From an uncultured Muribaculaceae bacterium (GTDB lineage: Bacteria; Bacteroidota; Bacteroidia; Bacteroidales; Muribaculaceae), in NCBI GenBank assembly GCA_910583795.1, contig CAJTZQ010000121.1:1-5183 (forward strand): a DNA stretch of 5,183 nt. Reading direction: 5' to 3'. Position 1 is the first letter of the stretch; each line of letters starts with the position of its first letter. Below, in pieces: positions 1-5,183 of this stretch. A model generated the notes under the pieces. That model was not told the origin of the DNA and searched no databases. It saw only the letters and a program-made list of their open reading frames with translations. A program made the position numbers and the translations under genes.

Positions 1-303
1 AAATTATCTATGACTCTGCCAAACAATTAGTTGGCTATTTTCTGAATATCCCTATATTACCTAAACGGTGACCTTTCTCCTGAGGAGGTGAAAAAGTTGG
101 GTTTTGCCGGACTTGACTATTCCTACAAAGTATTTGAAAAACATCCGGAATGGATCGAGGAAGCAAAGAATCTCGGACTGGAGGTGAATGTCTGGACGGT
201 AGATGATCCGGAAATGATGAGAGGTCTCATCCTCAAAGATGTGGACTATATCACGACAAACCGTCCTGAAGAGCTTCAGCATTTATTGTCTCAACCAAAA
301 TAA
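1..303 (+). pseudogene. Glycerophosphodiester phosphodiesterase, C-terminal part, apparent frameshift, 5' end outside window
   Basis: GDPD enzymes hydrolyse glycerophosphodiesters to glycerol-3-phosphate and an alcohol; in Bacteroidota they are often exported. Positions 46-303 read in one frame as the end of the family's TIM barrel: YYLNGDLSPEE, GFAGLDYSYKVF, HPEWIEEA, VNVWTVDDPE and VDYITTNRPEE, the last two matching the final two barrel strands. That frame has stops at 28-30 and 43-45. From position 3 another frame reads IIYDSAKQLVGYFLNIP up to about 53, which is what the family should have just before YYLNG, and then hits TGA at 69-71. Joining the two near 51-57 (one extra base or two missing) restores a continuous GDPD sequence. 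The catalytic His-Arg and Glu residues lie upstream, outside the window. The GTG at 88 would give only 71 residues and is not a credible start. The frameshift could be true decay or a sequencing error. Family assignment is firm; pseudogene status is less so. Confidence 0.72.
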
Positions 304-313
304 GTATTCGATT

Positions 314-1312
314 ATGTTAAGAAACCTGATATTGTTGTTAGTGTGGTTTTCGGCAACGTTTACTGCTAATGCCTTTGAATATTGTATCGTCACTAAAACC
401 CCGGACAAAAGCCTCGAGGGTTATGATTTCATGATTTCAGACGATGCCAACAGGATTACCAATATCTTTGGAAAGATAAAAGATGGACAAGTGAATTATT
501 GTGGAGAAAGCGATAGAACTTTTTCGGCAACCTTATGCATAATGGATGAAGAAAATCCTCGGAATGGCAAAAGATATAATATTCAATTGATTGTGGAACC
601 CGGCACAATCACTATAGACTATTCCGAGCCTGTGTCTGTATCGGGAGGTGAATTGAATACCAAATTAATAGATTTGAAAAACAAATTTGATTCTGGCACC
701 GTAGATGAAGTAAATCGCCTTATGCTTGATACTTTTAAAAGTAACCCTGATAATGGACTCGGAGAATATGCTCTCATGAATTATTCCAACGACTGTTCTC
801 CCGACGAGTGGGATGAATTATTTGCCATGCTGGATGATGATAGAAAAGAATTTGAGGAGTTTCGGGTTATCGTAGAGCGTAAGGAAAAACTTCGTAAAAC
901 ATGGGAGGGACAACCCTTTATCGATCTTCAAGGACATAATTTTGACGGATCGGAAGCAAAACTTTCCGATTATGTTGGAAAAGGTAAAATTGTTGTGGCT
1001 GATTTCTGGTCGAGCGGGTGCAAAGGGTGTATAATTGAAGCAAAAGAATATCTTATTCCCTTATATAATGAGTATAAGGAAAATCAGGATGTTGTCTTTC
1101 TTGGAGTTGCACTTGACAATGTGGAGGAGGCATGTAAAAAACATGGGATTCCTTGGGGGCAGTTAATGGTCTGCGACGCGAGTCCTATGTTACTTTATAG
1201 TTTTATTGCGATTCCCCAGATAATTATATTCGGACGCGACGGCACTATCCTTAGCAGGAATATTAGAGGAGAAAAAGTAAAAGATAAATTGGAAAGTATA
1301 CTAAATCCATAA
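314..1312 (+). CDS. Secreted thioredoxin-like (TlpA/AhpC-TSA type) protein with DUF4369-like N-terminal region
   Basis: Predicted 332-residue exported thiol-disulfide oxidoreductase-like protein. Residues 1-20 form a signal peptide (hydrophobic core LILLLVWF, ANA before the likely signal peptidase I cut at 20/21). Residues about 30-115 resemble DUF4369, including the family-typical VEPGTITIDY and VSGGELNTKL. A helical linker follows to about 195. The thioredoxin domain (about 198-332) has the active site C236-K-G-C239 after VVADFWSSG, and the cis-proline P301 in AIPQIIIFGRDG. CKGC replaces the more usual CGPC or CxPC, so its redox behaviour may differ. The ATG at 314 is chosen because it begins the signal peptide; the frame is open further upstream (ATG 239) but that part overlaps the GDPD gene and is not signal-like. 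The gene starts 10 bp after the GDPD stop, so co-transcription is likely. No Shine-Dalgarno is seen, as is common in this phylum. Its periplasmic partner is unknown; related proteins serve in envelope disulfide exchange. Confidence 0.88.
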   Translation: MLRNLILLLVWFSATFTANAFEYCIVTKTPDKSLEGYDFMISDDANRITNIFGKIKDGQVNYCGESDRTFSATLCIMDEENPRNGKRYNIQLIVEPGTITIDYSEPVSVSGGELNTKLIDLKNKFDSGTVDEVNRLMLDTFKSNPDNGLGEYALMNYSNDCSPDEWDELFAMLDDDRKEFEEFRVIVERKEKLRKTWEGQPFIDLQGHNFDGSEAKLSDYVGKGKIVVADFWSSGCKGCIIEAKEYLIPLYNEYKENQDVVFLGVALDNVEEACKKHGIPWGQLMVCDASPMLLYSFIAIPQIIIFGRDGTILSRNIRGEKVKDKLESILNP

Positions 1313-1349
1313 GATTGTTTAAACCGTACGGTTTAAACAATCTTATGGA
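1306..1349. terminator. Perfect 44-bp palindrome, probable bidirectional terminator
   Basis: Positions 1306-1327 are the exact reverse complement of 1328-1349, giving 22-bp arms with no spacer, centred at 1327/1328 (CGT|ACG). In RNA this would fold as a long stem with a GUAC tetraloop. It lies between converging genes, takes in the TAA stop (1310-1312) of the thioredoxin-like gene, and ends 14 bp before the glycosidase stop. The inner GC core CCGTACGG is flanked by AAA and TTT on both sides, so it reads the same on either strand. There is no long U-run after the full stem, so the terminator role rests on position and symmetry. Confidence 0.7.
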
Positions 1350-1374
1350 AGGGATTATATGGTTACATCCCTTC
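1348..1374. repeat. Small inverted repeat at the 3' end of the glycosidase gene
   Basis: GAAGGGAT at 1348-1355 pairs with ATCCCTTC at 1367-1374 around an 11-nt loop. The right arm is inside the last codons of the minus-strand glycosidase gene and the stop codon (1363-1365) lies in the loop. Its left edge shares two bases with the 44-bp palindrome. It could add to termination or protect the 3' end of the minus-strand transcript; with eight pairs it could also be chance. Confidence 0.4.
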
Positions 1375-2643
1375 GATGTCGAGAAGCATCCATTTGCCTT
1401 GGAGGAGCCCTTCAAACACGTTTTCCATGCAGAGGTTCCAGCTTACGAAACCTTGAATCTTGCCGTCGGGAGTGCGATATTTGAAATTTGAGGGGGCGAG
1501 AGGTTCGCCGGTGTCGGCATGATAGGTCTCGTGCATGGTACCGTATGTGTCGATGTCTTTAGCCATCAGCCCTCCCACTTTTTCGGCGAGCCATTCCACT
1601 TCCTTGTCAAACCCATAGTTGTGCAATCCGATGGAATAGATGTAGTTGCATATTCCCCACACCGGACCTTGCCAGTTGGAGAAGGGTACGATAATATTCT
1701 TGTTGTTGTAGTCGACATCGCTCTTGGAAAGACTGCGGAACCCGTAGGGGGCGCGCATGTGGTTGTCGGATAGCATATACCTTTCAATCATTGCCTTTCC
1801 CTTGTCTTCCGGAGCCATCTTATACATTAGAGGTACGAAAGTGGAATATCCCACACGACGGTATTGCTCACGCGTCTCGCGGTCGACATTATAGTAGCAT
1901 TGATCCTCCTCGTTCCAGCATATCTCGTTAAGCCCCTTTTTCAATGCGTCCGCTTCCTTGCGGTATGCTTCCGCATCCTCCTTATAGCCGAGTTTCGAGG
2001 CTATTGCCGCCTGTGCCAGGAGTTCTCCATATTGGAAAGCGGTGGCGTCGGTGCTTATGAAGGAGCGGGAGTCATCTTTGAAATAGTTTAGGGCGGGATT
2101 GTTGTCGGCTCCGCTCTGCATCGCTATCTCCCAATAATACAGTCCTGAGATTGAATCGCATTGGGTCTTCTTGCGATAGTCGATCACGCTTTTGAGATCT
2201 TTATATATCGGGCGGATCCATTCCCAGTCGCCTGTGGCTTTCCCATATTGGTAGGCGCCTTGAGAAAGGAACGGTTTCATGGCGAAGCGTCCGCTGTAGA
2301 CGTTGCGTGGTCCGTCTTTGGTCATGCATCCTGCCACGTATCCATCGTTGTCGATACCTTGGGAGAAGGTCATTACCCAATTCTTCATATAGTCCGGCTC
2401 CCCTTTGGATATGAAATGGTTTGCCATGAAGAATGCGTCCCAGTCCCATAACTGCGAATAAAATCCGGCGGGGATGAGATAGGGGTATTTGATGAAACCT
2501 TGCGGTTCGCGGACCACCTGTTTTCTCAATTCCACAAAACCGGTTTTTAGTTTTGAATAGACCGAGTCGGCGGTGGTGGCTGCATAAGATGAAAGACCGC
2601 TTGTAATGATTGCCATAACTAATAAAAGATTTTTGTAAAGCAT
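1363..2643 (-). CDS. Secreted GH63/GH37-type (trehalase-like, MGH1-like) glycoside hydrolase
   Basis: Predicted 426-residue exported glycosidase with an (alpha/alpha)6-barrel; this fold hydrolyses alpha-linked glucosides or mannosides by inversion. Residues 1-21 form a signal peptide (LLLVMAIITSG, then SSYA before the likely cut), so it acts in the periplasm or outside the cell. Family landmarks are FYSQLWDWDAFF (WDWD at 66-69), GPRNVYSGRFAMKPFLSQGA, QSGADNNPAL with the probable general acid D180, FSNWQGPVWGICNY (324-329 = WQGPVW) and MHETYHADTGEP with the probable general base E372. The start at 2643 is preferred over an in-frame ATG 15 codons upstream (2688) because it opens the signal peptide. 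It is essentially only the catalytic barrel, shorter than classical periplasmic trehalases (about 550 residues) and close in size to bacterial mannosylglycerate/glucosylglycerate hydrolases. Trehalose is therefore not assured as substrate. It lies 85 bp downstream of the PgeF gene on the same strand and may share its transcript. Confidence 0.87.
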   Translation of the reverse strand: MLYKNLLLVMAIITSGLSSYAATTADSVYSKLKTGFVELRKQVVREPQGFIKYPYLIPAGFYSQLWDWDAFFMANHFISKGEPDYMKNWVMTFSQGIDNDGYVAGCMTKDGPRNVYSGRFAMKPFLSQGAYQYGKATGDWEWIRPIYKDLKSVIDYRKKTQCDSISGLYYWEIAMQSGADNNPALNYFKDDSRSFISTDATAFQYGELLAQAAIASKLGYKEDAEAYRKEADALKKGLNEICWNEEDQCYYNVDRETREQYRRVGYSTFVPLMYKMAPEDKGKAMIERYMLSDNHMRAPYGFRSLSKSDVDYNNKNIIVPFSNWQGPVWGICNYIYSIGLHNYGFDKEVEWLAEKVGGLMAKDIDTYGTMHETYHADTGEPLAPSNFKYRTPDGKIQGFVSWNLCMENVFEGLLQGKWMLLDIEGM

Positions 2644-2728
2644 GATATTAAGGTTTATTTTAGAATCTGTTTGAAATTTACCTGACAAGTCTTATCAATT
2701 CCTTCGACAAATAAACATGAACAGTTTC

Positions 2729-3472
2729 TTAGATGAGGTATGCTATTGTCAGAAGCCGGGTGGTAGTCCCGGGATTCCGTCTCCAGGAAGGGAACGGGTA
2801 TTGCATTCCGGAAGCTGATGTTGTTTTATCCGTATGATAATGCAGGGTGCAGAATGGGGCTGACTCTATATTTTCATTGTCGATGCCATATTCACGCATG
2901 ATTATCTTGTTTGCTTCCGGAAGGTTGATGCGGGGGGAGCCGTTGTCAATCCGTTTACCGGATTCATAATCTATGGTCCATCTCTGGATGCTTGCTCCAA
3001 GCCCGATATTTTCGAACAGCTCTATCAGGTCTTCGCTAACATTGTAGCAGTTTCCGCAGATACATGGACCGATGGCGGCATGCATTAGGTGTGGGTTTGC
3101 TCCAAGAGAAATCATTTTTTCGATTGTCTTCCCTACTATTTTCCCGGCTGTGCCTTTCCATCCGGCATGCACGGCAGCCACGGCTTTTATATCGGGCGCG
3201 TGCAGCAGGATAGGGACGCAATCGGCAGTCCTAACCCCGACAGCAATGTCGGTGCGTTGAGTGATAAGAGCGTCGGTGTCAGGGAAGCTTTGATCAGGAG
3301 AGGTCACAATTGCGACATTAGAGGTGTGGGTCTGCCGTGGAGTGACAGTCGCATTGATACCTTCAGGAAGTATTGCGTCAGCCACATTAGCAAACACCAT
3401 GCCTTTAGCTCCTGTCCATATTAAATGGAAAGGATTTACTAAATGTTCGCAGGGATGTATCTGATTATTCAT
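2729..3472 (-). CDS. pgeF: PgeF/YfiH family (DUF152, 'laccase domain') protein, purine nucleoside phosphorylase / peptidoglycan editing factor
   Basis: A 247-residue cytosolic protein of the YfiH/LACC1 family, near the usual family length. Members bind zinc through two His and one Cys; here these are H49 in RQTHTSNV, C85 in RTADCVPILL and H102 in VHAGWKGTAGKIV. Other family marks are DTDALIT (66-71), AAIGPCICGNCYNV (132-145) and the C-terminal SWRRNPGTTTRLLTIA. Known roles, from E. coli YfiH and mammalian LACC1, are removal of wrongly built UDP-MurNAc-L-Ser precursors from peptidoglycan synthesis and cleavage of purine nucleosides; older entries call it polyphenol oxidase. Which applies here is inferred. 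The ATG at 3472 follows a well-formed Bacteroides promoter with a leader of roughly 25 nt. The region around C137, C139 and C142 is more cysteine-rich than I expect for the family. The gene heads a minus-strand pair with the downstream glycosidase. Confidence 0.9.
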   Translation of the reverse strand: MNNQIHPCEHLVNPFHLIWTGAKGMVFANVADAILPEGINATVTPRQTHTSNVAIVTSPDQSFPDTDALITQRTDIAVGVRTADCVPILLHAPDIKAVAAVHAGWKGTAGKIVGKTIEKMISLGANPHLMHAAIGPCICGNCYNVSEDLIELFENIGLGASIQRWTIDYESGKRIDNGSPRINLPEANKIIMREYGIDNENIESAPFCTLHYHTDKTTSASGMQYPFPSWRRNPGTTTRLLTIAYLI

Positions 3473-3502
3473 TAATGAGCATCTGATTCTTCAAAATATT
3501 TA

Positions 3503-3533
3503 CAAATGTAGATAAATAATGGGATAAAACAAA
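3503..3533 (-). promoter_or_regulatory. Bacteroides-type promoter for the PgeF gene
   Basis: On the minus strand a -33 element TTTG (3533-3530) is followed after exactly 19 bp by a -7 element TACATTTG (3510-3503), matching the Bacteroidota consensus TTTG-N19-TAnnTTTG for the primary sigma factor. Transcription would begin around 3496, leaving a leader of about 25 nt before the ATG at 3472. This supports the chosen start and suggests housekeeping expression. Confidence 0.68.
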
Positions 3534-3580
3534 TTAATTTAAATTAATAAGTACGACCATAGAAAAATAAATGAGTAAAT

Positions 3581-3600
3581 TACAGTCATATATAGCTGTA
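3581..3600. repeat. Interrupted 20-bp palindrome, operator-like
   Basis: TACAG at 3581-3585 mirrors CTGTA at 3596-3600, and the centre ATATAT is itself symmetric; eight of ten base pairs are complementary. It lies between divergent promoters, about 48 bp upstream of the PgeF -33 element, where a dimeric regulator could bind. The second half-site sequence GCTGTA recurs at 3619-3624. No regulator is identified and chance in AT-rich DNA is possible. Confidence 0.25.
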
Positions 3601-3640
3601 ACCGATGAATTCGTTCACGCTGTATGACAATCATTTGCAC

Positions 3641-3670
3641 ATTTATTTCCATGTAGGTGCATGGATAAAT
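3641..3670. repeat. Imperfect hairpin in the intergenic region
   Basis: ATTTATTTCCATG (3641-3653) pairs with CATGGATAAAT (3660-3670) apart from a two-base bulge, with loop TAGGTG. It is AT-rich and far from either gene's expected leader, so a terminator or RNA role is unsupported; it is listed as visible structure only. Confidence 0.3.
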
Positions 3671-3756
3671 AATAATAAAGTTTCATGCCTTATGATTTAA
3701 TTTGAGATATTAAGTATAAAATATGTTAATTAAAAGTTAAAATATATAAAATTAAA

Positions 3757-3786
3757 TATCTTTGTACAATTTTATATATATATTTG
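3757..3786 (+). promoter_or_regulatory. Candidate promoter element(s) for the C10 peptidase gene
   Basis: Two sequences fit the Bacteroides -7 consensus TAnnTTTG: TATCTTTG (3757-3764) and TATATTTG (3779-3786). The first is a very typical form and would place the start near 3770, with a leader of about 40 nt; it lacks a clear TTTG at the -33 position. The second would give a leader of only about 20 nt, and the nearest upstream TTTG (3761-3764) is just 14 bp away, too close. An alternating TA run at 3773-3783 separates them. The leader shows no Shine-Dalgarno sequence and is AT-rich, as usual in this phylum. Confidence 0.5.
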
Positions 3787-3811
3787 CAAAATAATTTTAA
3801 TCTATAGTATT

Positions 3812-5183
3812 ATGAAACAATTATTTCTACTATTTATCTTTGCATTGCTTTTAAATTCCTGTCGGGAAAATTCGGATGATATCCTTATACTTTCCGACGG
3901 AGTTGCTGATGTTGAAGAATTGGATGGTATTGAACACGATATTATGGTCAATATCTTGTCATCACGATATGGAGGATATCAGAAAGGTAGACCTGCCACC
4001 AGAGCCGTTGCTGAAGTTTCATTAACTCCGTATGTTGAAAATGGGGATACGTTGTTATTTGTTGCTCAATATAAGGATGGTTGGGAAGTATATTCCACAT
4101 GTCATGCTGTAGACATGGTTCCATTTTCATCAGATACCGGCATTTTTAGTCTTGATGATCCTGATATGCCGAAGGCTCTTAAAGATTTGATTATTGAAAC
4201 GGCAAAAGATTTTAGCCAAATATCTCGAGATAATGTGGAAGTTGTACATCCATCCTGGAAAACAGCTGTAGTAGATGAAGAAGATTTAAAGCAGGGATAT
4301 ATTATAGAAAAGGGAAATGGAAAGACAAAAGCCATATCATACTCTGAAGCTCCCACAGGGAGATGGACATTATTGAAATCAGAAGTTATTTCTGAATCAA
4401 CATATAACTCTCCTAAGCTTACAATAACAAAATGGGATCAAGGATCTCCATGGAATAAATACTCAAAGTATTTTATTAACAATGAAAATAAACTTGTTCC
4501 TGCTGTCGCAGGATGTGAGCCTGTAGCAATTGCTCAATATTTATATTACACACATTCCTTAACAGGGATTCCGGCAACTACTGTTGATTCTGCAATTCCT
4601 ATAGATAATGGTTGTGACTTTACTTTTACTGGGAATAGTTCAAATGCATGGAATTTAATGGCTGTTGAATATGGATATAGTGTTTCAGGTTTAAACGAGA
4701 GTGCTATTTTAATAGGTCATATAGGGAGATTATTAAACGCAAAATATTCTTTAGAAGACACATCTGTTCCGGTTACTAACAAAATATCATTACTTAATGA
4801 TATTTTTAAAGTTTCTTTTTCTCATATAGATTTTGATGTATCTTATGTCATTAGATCCCTGAATGAGAAATATCCTGTTTTGACAGATGCAAGAACTAAT
4901 AAAAAAGTAAATGGAGATAGCCAGAGTGAAGCTGGACATTTGTTTCTAATTGATAGATATAAGCAAAATATCAGAAAAATTAAATATACCTATGGTCTTA
5001 TAAGAGATCCTTGGACAGGCCCCGGTCCCGATCCATTTATGTCTGATAAAGTGGATGAGAACGGTAATATTTTGCAATATGCTTACACGAAGGAGATGGA
5101 ACAAACATTTACAGAATCATCAGTAGCAATGAATTGGGGATATTCCGGATATTATGATGATACGTATTGGAGTCCACATAGTG
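3812..5183 (+). CDS. C10 family (streptopain/SpeB-like) cysteine peptidase, lipoprotein, 3' end outside window
   Basis: The first 457 codons of a papain-fold protease gene, open to the window edge. Residues 1-16 are a lipoprotein signal peptide ending in LLLNS followed by C17, so the protein should be lipid-anchored in the envelope, possibly on the surface. Residues about 25-150 correspond to the inhibitory prodomain (VENGDTLLFVAQYKDGW resembles the Spi-like propeptide). The mature enzyme begins around 190-205: Q210 in KWDQGSPWNKY is the likely oxyanion-hole Gln, C234 in VAGCEPVAIAQYLYY the nucleophile, H376 in EAGHLFLIDRY the catalytic His, and W442 in AMNWGYSGYY the supporting Trp (NWGWGG in many relatives). 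All key residues are present, so activity is expected. Relatives include SpeB, interpain A and Bacteroides Bfp proteases, which degrade host proteins. The start is fixed by the signal peptide. Its low GC suggests possible acquisition. The missing C-terminus may carry extra domains or a sorting tail. Confidence 0.9.
   Translation, partial: MKQLFLLFIFALLLNSCRENSDDILILSDGVADVEELDGIEHDIMVNILSSRYGGYQKGRPATRAVAEVSLTPYVENGDTLLFVAQYKDGWEVYSTCHAVDMVPFSSDTGIFSLDDPDMPKALKDLIIETAKDFSQISRDNVEVVHPSWKTAVVDEEDLKQGYIIEKGNGKTKAISYSEAPTGRWTLLKSEVISESTYNSPKLTITKWDQGSPWNKYSKYFINNENKLVPAVAGCEPVAIAQYLYYTHSLTGIPATTVDSAIPIDNGCDFTFTGNSSNAWNLMAVEYGYSVSGLNESAILIGHIGRLLNAKYSLEDTSVPVTNKISLLNDIFKVSFSHIDFDVSYVIRSLNEKYPVLTDARTNKKVNGDSQSEAGHLFLIDRYKQNIRKIKYTYGLIRDPWTGPGPDPFMSDKVDENGNILQYAYTKEMEQTFTESSVAMNWGYSGYYDDTYWSPHS

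Larger units (their letters stand above)
3473..3811. other. AT-rich divergent intergenic region
   Basis: This 339-bp stretch separates the minus-strand PgeF gene from the plus-strand C10 peptidase gene. It holds the PgeF promoter on the left and one or two -7 elements for the peptidase on the right. The middle contains an interrupted palindrome at 3581-3600 and an imperfect hairpin at 3641-3670. The only reading frames are tiny (for example 18 codons from ATG 3571). I see no tRNA, riboswitch or CRISPR-like repeat. The base composition drops sharply from the PgeF gene into this region and stays low in the peptidase gene. Confidence 0.7.

Noticed and set aside
88..303. A 71-residue protein from GTG 88
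   Set aside because: GDPD similarity continues upstream of this codon, so it is an internal codon of a larger gene and not a start.
2161..2451. Plus-strand open frame of 96 codons across the glycosidase gene
   Set aside because: Antisense to conserved catalytic-domain codons, with no recognisable domain.
2673..2680. TAAATTTC on the minus strand as a separate promoter for the glycosidase
   Set aside because: It misses the last base of TAnnTTTG and has no TTTG at the right distance; too weak to list.
2644..2688. Fifteen-residue N-terminal extension of the glycosidase from ATG 2688
   Set aside because: The extension is polar and would bury the signal peptide that starts at 2643.
3089..3424. 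Plus-strand open frame of 111 codons across the PgeF gene
   Set aside because: It is antisense to a well-conserved gene, has no family features and is an effect of codon composition.
3571..3627. An 18-codon frame (starts MSKLQSYIAV) in the intergenic region
   Set aside because: No promoter or ribosome site is tied to it and a frame this short is expected by chance.
3473..3811. CRISPR array, tRNA or insertion-sequence end in the intergenic region
   Set aside because: No regular direct repeats, cloverleaf or terminal inverted repeats with target duplications were seen.
4102..4356. Minus-strand open frame of 84 codons in the peptidase gene
   Set aside because: It opposes the intact C10 coding frame and has no supporting features.

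Overview
The window looks like chromosomal DNA of a gut-type Bacteroidales bacterium (phylum Bacteroidota). The evidence is a TlpA-like thioredoxin with a DUF4369-type N-terminal region, a C10 cysteine protease with a Bacteroides-style lipobox, almost no Shine-Dalgarno sequences, and promoter elements of the Bacteroides type (TTTG, about 19 bp, TAnnTTTG). Genus cannot be fixed by eye; Bacteroidaceae or Muribaculaceae-like is an inference.

Layout. (1) Positions 1-303, plus strand: the 3' end of a glycerophosphodiester phosphodiesterase (GDPD) gene. Its reading frame appears broken near positions 51-57; the protein similarity continues across the break in two different frames. (2) 314-1312, plus strand: a secreted thioredoxin-fold protein with a CKGC active site, starting 10 bp after the GDPD stop codon. 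(3) 1306-1349: a perfect 44-bp palindrome between two converging genes, the likely two-way terminator. (4) 1363-2643, minus strand: a secreted (alpha/alpha)6-barrel glycosidase of the GH63/GH37 (trehalase-like) kind. (5) 2729-3472, minus strand: a PgeF/YfiH (DUF152) family protein, with a good Bacteroides promoter just upstream. (6) 3473-3811: an AT-rich 339-bp intergenic region carrying divergent promoters and two imperfect inverted repeats. (7) 3812 to the window end, plus strand: a lipoprotein C10 (streptopain-like) cysteine peptidase, cut off by the window edge.

Function. The products are mostly envelope or secreted proteins (thioredoxin-like protein, glycosidase, surface protease) beside a cytosolic cell-wall-quality enzyme (PgeF). 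Nothing shows that they form one pathway. Sampled lines give about 50% GC in the minus-strand pair, about 40% in the thioredoxin-like gene and about 27-40% in the protease region, so the plus-strand flanks, the protease above all, may have a different history from the core pair. I do not see a clear undescribed system. The most checkable oddities are the GDPD frameshift, the perfect palindrome, the substrate of the short GH63-like enzyme, and the AT-rich protease gene with its doubled promoter element.
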